Part shown: one piece after another, positions 1 through 8,241 of the stretch
Layout: the number at the start of each line of letters is the position of its first letter
How positions within the stretch are numbered: the stretch's first letter is position 1
From: Clostridium_AD estertheticum_D
GTDB lineage: Bacteria > Bacillota > Clostridia > Clostridiales > Clostridiaceae
DNA length: 64,000 nt
Assembly (NCBI RefSeq): GCF_018861295.1
Contig: NZ_JAHLDM010000021.1
Location: 33,713-97,712, forward strand
Reading direction: 5' to 3'
Translations under genes and position numbers: made by a program
Notes under the pieces: model-generated
Database searches by the model: none
Seen by the model: only the letters and a program-made list of their open reading frames with translations
What the model was told of the DNA's origin: nothing

Positions 1-320
1 TTGCTCAAAATATTGAAGATAAAGTTCTTAAAGGGATTTTCCAGGAAGAAACTGCAATTCCATCTACAACAGAAATATCTGTTAAGTATAAGATAAATCC
101 CGCTACAGTAGCTAAAGGATTTAATTTACTTGTAGATGAGGGAATTATATATAAAAAGCGGGGTGTAGGTATGTTTGTTGTAACTGGTAGCAAAGTAAAA
201 TTAATGGGCATAAGAAAAGAAAAATTTTATGAAAATTATATAGTTTCTTTAATAGAAGAAGCAAAGAAATTAAATATTTCAAGTAGTGATATCATTAAAA
301 TGATTGAAGGGGGGATTTAA
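1..320 (+). CDS. GntR-family transcriptional regulator, YtrA type (5' end cut off)
   Basis: The reading frame is open from base 3 to the stop at 318-320, and the start lies outside the window. The visible part is a winged helix-turn-helix: the stretch IPSTTEISVKYKINPATVAKG followed by LVDEGIIYKKRGVGMFV is the usual GntR recognition helix and wing. The remaining C-terminal tail is only about 40 residues, so it lacks a FadR or UTRA effector domain. This is what YtrA-subfamily regulators look like; they normally repress an ABC transporter encoded immediately downstream. That is the arrangement here, since the ATPase gene follows almost without a gap. The effector cannot be told from sequence. 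Confidence 0.88.
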   Translation, partial: AQNIEDKVLKGIFQEETAIPSTTEISVKYKINPATVAKGFNLLVDEGIIYKKRGVGMFVVTGSKVKLMGIRKEKFYENYIVSLIEEAKKLNISSSDIIKMIEGGI

Positions 321-321
321 T

Positions 322-1197
322 GTGGGTACAATAAAGCTTTTAAATGTAAGTAAAAGATATGGGGATACTTTTGCATTAGATAATATATCATTAACTATAG
401 AAGAAAACAAAATATATGGACTGCTCGGAAGAAATGGAGCTGGAAAGACAACTCTTTTAAATATTATAAATAATAGGATTTTTTCAGATAAAGGTGTCAT
501 TTCTATAGATGGTAAAACTTTATCAAATGATAAAAATGCCTTAGGTAATATATATTTTATGACAGAACAAAATTTGTATCCACAAGCTATGAAAGTAAAG
601 GAGCTATTTAAGTGGAGCAAAGAATTTTATCCGAAGTTTGATATGGTATATGCATTAGAACTTTCTAAAAAGTTCGAATTAAATATAAATAAAAGGGTTA
701 AGGAATTATCAACGGGGTACGCCTCTATTTGCAAAATTATAAATACAATGGCATCAGGCGCAGAAATCTTAATGTTCGATGAGCCAGTTCTGGGATTAGA
801 TGCTAATCACAGAGAACTGTTTTATAAAGAACTTATGGAAGGTTATATAGAGAAGCCTAAAACTATTATATTATCTACTCATATTATAGAAGAAGTATCA
901 CAATTAATAGAAAGGGTAATTGTTCTTAAGGATGGAAAAATAATTAATGATGAAAATGTTGAAGAATTACTAACTAAATGCTACAACGTATCTGGATTAA
1001 ATAAGAATATAGATGAGTATATTCGCGGTAAAAATTGTTTAAGTGTAGATGAAATGGCATCTTTTAAATCAGCAGTTATAATGGGGAATAATGTTGGGAT
1101 AGAAAAGGAAGAAATAAAAAAATTAGGTCTAGAAGTTTCAAAGGTTGAACTCCAAAAACTATTTATAGATTTGACGAATAAGGGGGAGATGAAATAA
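322..1197 (+). CDS. ABC transporter ATP-binding protein (YtrB-like)
   Basis: This is the nucleotide-binding subunit of an ABC exporter. Walker A is GRNGAGKTT, Walker B is ILMFDEPVLGLD and the H-loop is in ILSTHIIEE. The signature motif is degenerate (LSTGYAS instead of LSGGQ), which is common in YtrB/EcsA-like ATPases. I place the start at GTG 322, nine bases after a GGGGGG ribosome site; a TTG at 304 is in frame but lies on top of that site. The gene follows the GntR regulator by one base and overlaps the permease gene by one base (TAATG), so the three form one operon. The substrate is unknown; YtrA-type operons often respond to envelope stress or antibiotics. Confidence 0.88.
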   Translation: MGTIKLLNVSKRYGDTFALDNISLTIEENKIYGLLGRNGAGKTTLLNIINNRIFSDKGVISIDGKTLSNDKNALGNIYFMTEQNLYPQAMKVKELFKWSKEFYPKFDMVYALELSKKFELNINKRVKELSTGYASICKIINTMASGAEILMFDEPVLGLDANHRELFYKELMEGYIEKPKTIILSTHIIEEVSQLIERVIVLKDGKIINDENVEELLTKCYNVSGLNKNIDEYIRGKNCLSVDEMASFKSAVIMGNNVGIEKEEIKKLGLEVSKVELQKLFIDLTNKGEMK

Positions 1198-1934
1198 TGA
1201 CAAGTTACAAACTTGCTAAATATAATATTAAAAGCAGCCTAAAATCGATAATAATTTATTACTGTATTTTTATAGGTGCATTAACAGGCAAAAAAATGAT
1301 GAGTCAATATTCAGGAGTAAGTAGTTCTACATCTGGATTAGAAATTTTATCTGTAGTTCTTTTATTTGTGTTAGGGTTAAACTTTTTTAGAGAAAATTTT
1401 TATTTTACTCAAGCGAATAATATTCTTAGGAGAGATTATTTTAAAGCAACAGCAATGGCTATTTTAGCAATAGGAATTACTATGTCCATATTAGATGTCG
1501 CAATAAATAGGATGTATAATACATTCATGGAAAATTACATGATGTATGATATAATTTATAGCAAAGTTTCTAGGTCATCTACATCCGAAGTATGGATACA
1601 AAGCAATAGTATACAAACACTATTTAGGACAGTTACATTTTTATTTGCTTTTTACATTGCAGCATTTGGAGTAGGACTATTAACGACTATGATATATTAT
1701 AAGTGTAATAAAACAATGAAAGTTTTAGTGTCATTAATTCCTATAGCTGTATATGGAATAGTTTCACGCAATGATTTTGAGTTGGGAGAAAAGATAAAAG
1801 ATTTTATTGGTGATTTACTGGGGATAGAAATAAGAAACTCTTATATGGCTGTAATAACATTTATATGTTTATTCATAATAACAATGTGTTTTGTTTATAT
1901 GATTGTGAGAAGAGCTGTGGTCAAAAAAGCTTAG
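1197..1934 (+). CDS. ABC transporter membrane subunit
   Basis: This 245-residue protein has about six hydrophobic segments and no ATPase motifs. Its ATG overlaps the stop codon of the upstream ATPase gene, so the two are translationally coupled and presumably form one transporter. It resembles the poorly conserved permeases that accompany YtrB-like ATPases. I see no specific family motif, so the assignment rests on topology and operon position. Confidence 0.7.
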   Translation: MTSYKLAKYNIKSSLKSIIIYYCIFIGALTGKKMMSQYSGVSSSTSGLEILSVVLLFVLGLNFFRENFYFTQANNILRRDYFKATAMAILAIGITMSILDVAINRMYNTFMENYMMYDIIYSKVSRSSTSEVWIQSNSIQTLFRTVTFLFAFYIAAFGVGLLTTMIYYKCNKTMKVLVSLIPIAVYGIVSRNDFELGEKIKDFIGDLLGIEIRNSYMAVITFICLFIITMCFVYMIVRRAVVKKA

Positions 1935-1940
1935 ACCAAT

Positions 1941-1975
1941 AAATTATAAAAGCTGTGAAATTAAGTTTCGCAGCT
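1941..1975 (-). terminator. Intrinsic terminator of the fetAB-like operon
   Basis: A 10-bp stem (AGCTGTGAAA / TTTCGCAGCT with G-U pairing, five-base loop) lies between the convergent operons. Read on the minus strand it is followed by a T-rich tract, so it mainly ends the minus-strand transcript. It may also slow plus-strand transcription. Confidence 0.65.
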
Positions 1976-1990
1976 TATACTATATAAGGC

Positions 1991-2761
1991 TTATATAAAT
2001 TGTTTTCTATTATTGTATAAAGATTTATAACCTAAGTTTAATGATAGAAAAACGGTTGTACAGACAGAACAACAAATTGCAATCATAATGGCTATTTGGT
2101 ACATAATTGCTGTAGTAGGTAATGTACCAGAGAGCATTTGTCCAGTCATCATTCCAGGTAAAAAGATTATACCCATTCCAAGCATTGAGTTTATTGTAGG
2201 AATTAATGCTGTTTCGAAAGCATTATTAGCAAATGGCTTCAATATATTTTTTGGTTCCACACCTAAATTTAGTAAAGTATTAATTTTATTCTTTTCTTTG
2301 CTTATATCATCCATGAAGGTTTTTATCGCAATATTTACTCCAGTCATAGCGTTACCAATAATCATACCCGCGAGTGGTATAGTGTATTGGGGGTTAAATA
2401 TGGATTTACCAACAACTACTGTGACAAAGAAGAGTAAAACAAAAAGTCCAGAAAAAGCTAAAGAAACCCCAATTGCAATTTTAAAATTATTGTTTAAGTC
2501 TTTTCTGCTTTTAATTACTCGATGTATAGAAAATGTTATCATAATTATTAAAAAAATTACAGTAAATAAGGGTTTTGGATTACTAAAGACATATTGAAGT
2601 ATGTAACCAACAATTATAAGCTGAATCGTCATTCTTAAACTTGCAACTAAAAGAAGTTTTGTTTGAGTAACTTTTGATTTTTTCATAATTAAAAGTACTA
2701 TAATTAATAGAAGATAAATAAGTAGAAAGTGGGAAATACTTAATTTTACAATGCTTTGCAT
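1991..2761 (-). CDS. fetB: FetB-like ABC permease (UPF0014 family)
   Basis: The protein has 256 residues with seven or so membrane helices and the family's characteristic central segment (IPLAGMIIGNAMTG) followed by an amphipathic stretch and FLPGMMTGQMLSG. In E. coli FetB pairs with FetA to export iron and protect against peroxide; that role is known for the family and only inferred here. It starts two bases after the stop of the ATPase gene, so the two genes are one operon. Length is normal for the family. The gene symbol reflects family membership. Confidence 0.85.
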   Translation of the reverse strand: MQSIVKLSISHFLLIYLLLIIVLLIMKKSKVTQTKLLLVASLRMTIQLIIVGYILQYVFSNPKPLFTVIFLIIMITFSIHRVIKSRKDLNNNFKIAIGVSLAFSGLFVLLFFVTVVVGKSIFNPQYTIPLAGMIIGNAMTGVNIAIKTFMDDISKEKNKINTLLNLGVEPKNILKPFANNAFETALIPTINSMLGMGIIFLPGMMTGQMLSGTLPTTAIMYQIAIMIAICCSVCTTVFLSLNLGYKSLYNNRKQFI

Positions 2762-2763
2762 AC

Positions 2764-3393
2764 TTAAACCTCCTTAATTATTTCAATTTTATTTTGACAA
2801 AATTCTTCAACAATAGTTTTATTGTGGCTTACAATTACAATTTCAATATTTTTAGTCTTGCAGAAATTTATTATATTTTTCATTACCCTATGCCCAGTTA
2901 TTTCATCTAAAGCTGACGTTGGCTCATCTAGCAATATGATTTTTGGACATAATGATAAAAAAATTGATATATAAACTCGTTGACGTTCTCCACCTGAAAG
3001 GGTATAGGCTGGTTGGTTAAGAGAAACATTTACGCAACAGAGCTGAGTTATGTAATCTATGTAATCACTGCTTGGCATAGTTTTTTGTCTTAATGAATAA
3101 AAAGTTTTGAAATTGTCTATTATGCTCTCGTTAAAAAGAAAAGGCTCTTGGGAAACTAGGCTTACTTCACGGCGTAAATTAATGGGTTCATATGTGTCAA
3201 TTGAAAGCCCTTTATATAATAATTCACCAGAATCTCCATTAATAGACTGGTTTAATAACTTTAAAAATGTACTTTTCCCAGAGCCGCTTTCCCCAACAAT
3301 AAAATTAATTTTGCCTTTCTTTATTTTTATATTATTGTAAGTTAGATTGGTATTGTATATAAGGTTACTTGCCTCAAATAATAGTTCATTCAT
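2764..3393 (-). CDS. fetA: FetA-like ABC ATPase
   Basis: This short ATP-binding subunit (209 residues) has Walker A GESGSGKST, signature LSGGERQR, Walker B IILLDEPTSALDE and the H-loop in VIVSHNK. I choose the internal ATG at 3393 because it has a GAAGGAATT ribosome site; an in-frame ATG at 3429 lacks one. It is directly upstream of the FetB-like permease. Together they would form a small metal (probably iron) exporter, as known for FetAB; the substrate is inferred from the family. Confidence 0.85.
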   Translation of the reverse strand: MNELLFEASNLIYNTNLTYNNIKIKKGKINFIVGESGSGKSTFLKLLNQSINGDSGELLYKGLSIDTYEPINLRREVSLVSQEPFLFNESIIDNFKTFYSLRQKTMPSSDYIDYITQLCCVNVSLNQPAYTLSGGERQRVYISIFLSLCPKIILLDEPTSALDEITGHRVMKNIINFCKTKNIEIVIVSHNKTIVEEFCQNKIEIIKEV

Positions 3394-3643
3394 TATAATT
3401 CCTTCTTTATTGGTATTTATTTTTTTCATTTAAGTCTATTATAACATTTAATGAATAGCTTATAAATTAATACATAATAGTATCGGTTTTTTAAATCTTA
3501 TAGTAACAATTGATGAAATTAAATATATAGTGAAATTAGACCATTAAAATGCAATAGAAGGTTAATTTTATAAGATTATTTAAATAATTTTTATTATAGG
3601 GTATACTGTTAAGGAAAGAAAGATCTTTTAAGGGAGAACAGGT

Positions 3644-4750
3644 ATGAATAAAAAAGCTTATTCAGATATTAAATATCCAATACTTGAAATAAACCTAAAA
3701 AAAGTATATGAAAATGTGAAAAGCATGGTAGAGTTATGTAACAATCGAGGTATAAGTATTGCTGGAGTAGTTAAGGGGTTTAATGCAATACCTGAGGTAT
3801 CTATGCAATTTGTAAATGCAGGGTGCACATATATAGCAAGTTCAAGAATGGATCAAATAATTAAACTAAAGGAATATGGGTTAAATAAGCCTTTTATGAT
3901 GCTTAGAATTCCAATGTTTAGTGAAATAAAAAAACTGGTTGAATTTGCACAGGTTAGTTTAAATTCTGAAATGGAGACACTTAATATGATCCAAAAGGAA
4001 TGTGAATTGCAAGGGAAAAAGCATAAGGTAATTCTAATGATTGACCTTGGAGATTTAAGAGAAGGGGTATATGACCAAGATGAAATTATTAACTTAGCAA
4101 TGCACGTAGAAAATCATCTTAAAAATGTTGAATTGTATGGGATAGGAACAAATTTAGGTTGTTATGGAGCTATAGTTCCAACAATTGAAAATTTAGGAAG
4201 GCTTTGCAGTATTGCTGAAATAATTGAAAGTAAAATAAAAAGAAGACTTGATATAATTTCTGGAGGTGCTACAAGTTCATTACCGTTAATAATAGATGGT
4301 AAAATGCCTAAGAGAATAAATAATTTAAGAGTAGGCGAGGGGATACTATTAGCAGAGGATTTAGAGAAATTTTGGGGATATGATATGAAACATATGCATA
4401 AGGATATCTTTGTATTAAAGGCACAGATTGTTGAAATAAAAAATAAACCTACACACCCTATTGGGATAGTATTTATTGATGCTTTTGGGACTAAACCAAC
4501 TTATGAGGATAATGGTATAAGAAAAAGAGCCCTACTTGCAGTGGGAAAACAGGATTTTGGATTACATGATAAGCTAATTCCACAAAAACAAGGTGTTAAA
4601 ATTATAGGAAGCAGTTCTGATCACTTAATTGTAGATATTGAAGAGTGTGATATAGAACCTAAATTAGGAGATATACTTGGCTTTTTAATGTATTACCCAC
4701 CAATGATGTATTTAACTGAAAATCCTAGCATCCCAAAGGTTTTTATATAA
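3644..4750 (+). CDS. PLP-dependent alanine/ornithine racemase family protein
   Basis: The protein has the fold-type III PLP barrel of the alanine racemase N-terminal family. The PLP lysine is K44 in GVVKGFN near the end of the first strand, and phosphate-binding glycines occur in DIISGGATSSLP. It belongs to the group that includes the clostridial ornithine racemase and YhfX, not to classical Alr, whose N-terminal motif differs. Length (368) fits that group. The start is the ATG after AAGGGAGAACAGGT. It stands alone between unrelated genes. Substrate could be ornithine, alanine or another amino acid; sequence alone does not decide. Confidence 0.78.
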   Translation: MNKKAYSDIKYPILEINLKKVYENVKSMVELCNNRGISIAGVVKGFNAIPEVSMQFVNAGCTYIASSRMDQIIKLKEYGLNKPFMMLRIPMFSEIKKLVEFAQVSLNSEMETLNMIQKECELQGKKHKVILMIDLGDLREGVYDQDEIINLAMHVENHLKNVELYGIGTNLGCYGAIVPTIENLGRLCSIAEIIESKIKRRLDIISGGATSSLPLIIDGKMPKRINNLRVGEGILLAEDLEKFWGYDMKHMHKDIFVLKAQIVEIKNKPTHPIGIVFIDAFGTKPTYEDNGIRKRALLAVGKQDFGLHDKLIPQKQGVKIIGSSSDHLIVDIEECDIEPKLGDILGFLMYYPPMMYLTENPSIPKVFI

Positions 4751-4846
4751 GAATCTTTGGTAAAGCAAATGATATATATTGACATGAAAAAATATATATG
4801 GTAATCTTAAAAAAATCTCTTTGCACTGCATACAAAGCTACAGTAC

Positions 4847-4933
4847 AAACTGAGCAGGCGATGAACTTTAAAAAAAGTTCGTGGGGCTGGGCCTAAAAGG
4901 CAACAGGATGGTTATATACCTGTGGGACAGTTT
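4847..4933 (+). promoter_or_regulatory. NiCo (czcD-type) cobalt/nickel riboswitch
   Basis: The segment folds as a four-way junction. P1 pairs AAACTG (4847-4852) with CAGTTT (4928-4933). P2 is TGAACT/AGTTCG, P3 is GCC/GGC around TAAAA, and P4 lies around GGTTATATACC. The junction strands match those I know from the NiCo riboswitch: GAGCAGGC after P1, GGGCTGGGCC, GGCAACAG, and CTGTGGGACAG before the 3' side of P1. This class senses Co2+/Ni2+ and sits before cation exporters. A T7 run at 4946-4952 follows. The gene downstream is only a P-type ATPase remnant. Confidence 0.88.
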
Positions 4934-4965
4934 ATTGTTCTACGGTTTTTTTATACCCATTTCTA

Positions 4966-5131
4966 GAACATATCTGAAGATTGCAATGCAAAAGAGGTAC
5001 AAGCGATTCAGGGTTTCAAGGGAAGCTGCATATATAATTCTTCTTGATGATAATTTTTCAACTAATGTGGATACAATAAAAGATGGTAGACAAATTTATG
5101 ATAATATAAGAGAAGGGGTATCAAAATATGA
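4966..5131 (+). pseudogene. Remnant of a P-type cation-transporting ATPase
   Basis: Only about 50 codons are recognisable. The stretch VSREAAYIILLDDNFST followed by VDTIKDGRQIYDNIR is the conserved segment after the hinge (GDGVNDAPA) region of P2-type ATPases. Just upstream the sequence IAM.KR corresponds to GIAMGKRGTE but is scrambled by small indels. The phosphorylation motif DKTGT, the ATP-binding domain and all membrane helices are missing. An open frame of 90 codons starting at 4881 covers it, but that start falls inside the riboswitch, so it is not a real gene. The original gene was probably a Co/Ni exporter controlled by the riboswitch. Confidence 0.8.
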
Positions 5132-5455
5132 GTTCTTCATCAAGTTCATCTAACGGCAATCATTATAGAAGAGGAAATAATGGAAGTATATCTTATTGAC
5201 TTTGGTTTGGCAAGATGGGCAGATAACAATAAATATCCCTATGATTTAGACTTTTCTTATTTAGGTGAGTTTTTACTATTTTTACTTTACTCTTCCTTTG
5301 AAACAAAAGAAAAGCATAAAAAATTACCTTGGTATAAGGAATTAAATCTAACAAATAAACAAAAGCTGTTTTTGAAAAAATTATTAGGACTTGAGAAAGT
5401 CTATGAGAATATTGAGGATATTAAAATGGATTTTACAAATGTGTTTGGAGTTTAA
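5132..5455 (+). pseudogene. C-terminal fragment of a protein-kinase-like gene
   Basis: The frame is open from 5132, after a TGA at 5129. It encodes VYLIDFGLARW, which contains the DFG metal-binding motif of Hanks-type kinases, followed by a C-lobe of about 80 residues (DLDFSYLGEFLLFLLYSS, KKLLGLEK). The N-lobe, the invariant lysine and the HxD catalytic loop are absent. An ATG at 5180 exists but has no good ribosome site and would begin just before DFG. It abuts the P-type ATPase remnant directly, which suggests one deletion removed the end of one gene and the start of the other. Confidence 0.7.
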
Positions 5456-5510
5456 ATTATTATTAAACAAATGTTAATATTTATGGGACTCGTAAGGGGG
5501 GAATTATATT

Positions 5511-5921
5511 ATGCAAACAAGAGCTTTATTTGGATTTTTAGGTTGGGTAACAGTTATATGTTTTGGTATAGCAATTTCAAATTATTTCGTGAAGTTTATT
5601 AATAAAAAATATATTAGTAAATTTGGAAAAGAAAAAAAGTCAATAGTAGAGTTATATAGAAAGTTAATGAAAATAATTATTAAATATCATAAGCTAGCAG
5701 GTACAATAGCAATAGTTACTGTATTGACTCATTTTATCATTGCTTTTTCAGCAGGTCGCATTAGTATAACTGGAATAGTTGCGGCATCATTTATGGTCAT
5801 CATATTCTTTTTAGGTGTTTATGGTGTTTTTATAAATAAAAATCGTAAAGGTATGTGGCTTAAAGTTCACCGCACTATGGCATTTGTATTATTATTAGCT
5901 ATAGTAATTCATGTTATATAA
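5511..5921 (+). CDS. Small membrane protein with di-heme histidine pattern (ferric-reductase/cytochrome b-like)
   Basis: The 136-residue protein has four predicted membrane helices (about 5-28, 57-80, 84-108 and 117-136). Four histidines lie at 60, 74, 120 and 134. The two in each helix are 14 residues apart, as in the paired heme-ligating helices of ferric reductase/NOX-type membrane domains. This suggests a b-type cytochrome carrying two hemes across the membrane. No flavin domain is attached. The start ATG at 5511 follows an AAGGGGGGAATT ribosome site. Its electron donor and acceptor are unknown, and the neighbours do not help. Confidence 0.6.
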   Translation: MQTRALFGFLGWVTVICFGIAISNYFVKFINKKYISKFGKEKKSIVELYRKLMKIIIKYHKLAGTIAIVTVLTHFIIAFSAGRISITGIVAASFMVIIFFLGVYGVFINKNRKGMWLKVHRTMAFVLLLAIVIHVI

Positions 5922-5974
5922 ATATTACTTAAATAACATAACTTTAAAAAATAATTACTGAGGAGAATATAAAT

Positions 5975-7141
5975 TTGAAAGACAAGTTAGATAAAAAGTA
6001 TCTTGAATGTGTATTGTATGTTGTGCTAGGGGCAACCCTAATATTTATAAGTTATAATGTAGTCTTTAATTTCAAAGTATTATTTACAAATACCATTGGT
6101 ATAATAAATGCTATAGCTTCAATTATATCGCCACTTATTGTTGGTTGTATAATTGCTTACCTACTATATCCGTTATCAAAGATTATAAATACTTTTTTAG
6201 TTAAGTCACTAAAACTCAAATATAAGTCACATTTGATAAGCATTTTGTTAACATATTTAGTAGTGATTTTATTAGTTGTTATACTTATTTATAGTATATA
6301 TGCGATGATTGGCGGGCAAATTAGCAGTAATCAAACCTTATCGGTTATGTTTGCAACTATAACAGATTATATAAAACGATATAATGAATTCTTTGATTAT
6401 ATTAACAAGAAAATTACGCAGAGTGGTCTTTCACTTGATATAAAAGGTTATTTATCTCAAGCTATAACGCAAGTATATTCATATTTATCGGTCTCTATAA
6501 ATAGCATTATTATGTTATTTGCAGGTATAGGTAATATGCTTGTGAATAGTTTTATTGGCTTATTTATTTCTTTTTATTTATTAAAGGACCATGATTTTTT
6601 TAAAAAGCTTTATATAAATTCTGTGGGGCTTATAATGAGAGAAAGAAGGTTTAACAGCCTTAATAAAACTCTATTTGAAATTAATGATATTATATCTAGC
6701 TTTATAAGGGGGCAATTGCTTGATGGGTTAATAGTTGGCTTAATTAGCAGTATTGGACTATCAGTTATAGGTCTTGATTTTGCTTTTCTTATAGGGTTAA
6801 CGGCAGGTATCGCTAATATCATACCTTATGTTGGTCCACTAATTGGTTGTATTCCAGCCATTATTATTGGTCTTCTTAGTCCAAATCCAATTATGGCTTT
6901 ATGGGCAGTTCTTCTACTGCTTGCAGTTCAGCAACTTGATAGTGCTGTTATATCACCAAAAGTTGTAGGAGACAGTATGGGACTTCATCCAATATTCGTA
7001 ATTATGGCAATAACCATAGGGGGTTCAATAGCAGGTATAATGGGAATGCTTTTATCTGTACCTATTGCTGGTATAATAAAATTATTTATAATGAAGATTA
7101 TAACAAGGCATTCAGAGGTTAAAAACATGGAAGGTAAGTAG
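5975..7141 (+). CDS. AI-2E family transporter (UPF0118/PerM-like)
   Basis: This 388-residue polytopic membrane protein has the family's N-terminal helices, a central variable soluble segment (about 125-180) and the conserved C-terminal block with GLIGLDFAFLIGLTAG, IIPYVGPLIG and the segment around VVGDSMGLHP. The start is TTG 5975 with GAGGAG nine bases upstream; there is no nearby ATG in frame. Family members include TqsA-type exporters and Na+/H+ antiporters, so the substrate is not settled. It appears monocistronic. Confidence 0.88.
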   Translation: MKDKLDKKYLECVLYVVLGATLIFISYNVVFNFKVLFTNTIGIINAIASIISPLIVGCIIAYLLYPLSKIINTFLVKSLKLKYKSHLISILLTYLVVILLVVILIYSIYAMIGGQISSNQTLSVMFATITDYIKRYNEFFDYINKKITQSGLSLDIKGYLSQAITQVYSYLSVSINSIIMLFAGIGNMLVNSFIGLFISFYLLKDHDFFKKLYINSVGLIMRERRFNSLNKTLFEINDIISSFIRGQLLDGLIVGLISSIGLSVIGLDFAFLIGLTAGIANIIPYVGPLIGCIPAIIIGLLSPNPIMALWAVLLLLAVQQLDSAVISPKVVGDSMGLHPIFVIMAITIGGSIAGIMGMLLSVPIAGIIKLFIMKIITRHSEVKNMEGK

Positions 7142-7273
7142 ATACAAGATACATATGTGTATTTTAGAAACAAAGAAGGAATATTTAGAATCTTGTAGAA
7201 TCTTATATTATAATGCACTAATTAATAGAGTTGCACTATAATAAGTTAAAGAGATTAATGTAAAGGAGAAAAA

Positions 7274-8026
7274 ATGGAGAAAGATAAGAAAATTGCAGTT
7301 TTGATTGATGCTGATAATGTATCTGATAAATATATAAAGTATATCATTGATGAAATCTCGAATCATGGGACACCTACGTATAAAAGAATTTATGGAGATT
7401 GGACTAAACCTCAACTAGCTTCATGGAAAAATGTATTGCTTAATTATTCTATAAGCCCAATACAACAATATAGCTATACTACAGGTAAAAATTCAACAGA
7501 TGCAGCACTTATAATAGATGCTATGGACATACTCTATTCAAATAATGTTGATGGATTTTGTATAGTATCTAGTGATAGTGATTTTACTAAACTAGCAGCT
7601 AGACTTCGGGAAGCTGGTATGTATGTTATTGGTATGGGAGAAAAGAAGACTCCTACGCCGTTCATATCTGCTTGCGAGAAGTTTAAGTATCTTGAAGTAT
7701 TAGCATCGATGGCACCAAAACATACTGAGGTACCTAGTACTAAGGGAACACAAGCTCAAGAAGATTTAAAGGGTGGTATGATAAGTTCTATTAAATTAGT
7801 AGAGGCTATTAAAACCATTATAACTGAGATTTCAGATGAAGATGGTTGGGCATTTTTAGGAGAATTAGGTAGTACTCTTAATAAAAGGTATCCAGACTTT
7901 GATACTAGAAATTATGGTTATACAAAACTTACACCATTTGTTGCATCTCTAAATATTTTTGAGATTAGGTCAACAAAAACTAGTAATCCAAGTATAAGTC
8001 TTAAATATATCAGAAACAAAGAGTAA
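7274..8026 (+). CDS. NYN-domain ribonuclease-like protein with C-terminal OST-HTH/LOTUS domain
   Basis: The N-terminal 140 residues form a NYN (PIN-like) domain. The acidic residues expected at the metal site are visible in LIDADNV, in ALIIDAMDI and in VSSDSDFTKLA. After a linker of about 30 residues the C-terminal 85 residues (from about 165: IKLVEAIKTIITEISDEDGW) match an OST-HTH/LOTUS RNA-binding domain. The pairing is known from bacterial and eukaryotic limkain-type proteins. An RNA-processing role is inferred. The start has an AAAGGAG ribosome site. Confidence 0.85.
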   Translation: MEKDKKIAVLIDADNVSDKYIKYIIDEISNHGTPTYKRIYGDWTKPQLASWKNVLLNYSISPIQQYSYTTGKNSTDAALIIDAMDILYSNNVDGFCIVSSDSDFTKLAARLREAGMYVIGMGEKKTPTPFISACEKFKYLEVLASMAPKHTEVPSTKGTQAQEDLKGGMISSIKLVEAIKTIITEISDEDGWAFLGELGSTLNKRYPDFDTRNYGYTKLTPFVASLNIFEIRSTKTSNPSISLKYIRNKE

Positions 8027-8111
8027 TATTGAGTAACCATAAAAAGGTTTTCATTGAAAAGTATAAATATTTTTTATATAATTGAATTGTTAAAAGGGAG
8101 TAGTTATAACA

Positions 8112-8166
8112 ATAAAGTCAACATACTGGTGTATATAACACCTGGCTTTATGACCTTAAAGGTAAC
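8112..8166 (+). promoter_or_regulatory. Structured leader upstream of an attenuator; riboswitch candidate, class not assigned
   Basis: ATAAAG at 8112-8117 pairs with CTTTAT at 8146-8151 and encloses a second helix, GGTGT/ACACC, with asymmetric internal loops. A palindromic CCTTAAAGG and the sequence TAACGAGAC follow, leading straight into a strong terminator before the dioxygenase gene. A compact fold followed by a terminator is typical of a ligand-controlled leader. It does not match the SAM, TPP, purine, lysine, Mn or fluoride classes as I know them. Confidence 0.5.
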
Positions 8167-8215
8167 GAGACTTTTAGCATAATTCTTTTGAATTATGTTA
8201 AGGGTCTCTTTTTTT
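8167..8215 (+). terminator. Strong attenuator hairpin before the dioxygenase gene
   Basis: An 18-bp stem runs from GAGAC at 8167 to GTCTC at 8204-8208 with a TTTTG-type loop and is followed by seven T residues. It lies 27 bases before the start codon of the downstream gene and about 140 bases after the preceding gene, so it probably acts as an attenuator for 8242-9018. Confidence 0.85.
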
Positions 8216-8241
8216 ATTATACAAATAGGGGGTAATTTATA

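Noticed and set aside
304..321. TTG 304 as start of the first ABC ATPase
   Set aside because: It would place the start codon before the GGGGGG ribosome site; GTG 322 has correct spacing.
4881..5153. Open frame of 90 codons as a gene
   Set aside because: Its start lies inside the NiCo riboswitch and the only recognisable part is a damaged P-type ATPase segment, so it is reported as a pseudogene.
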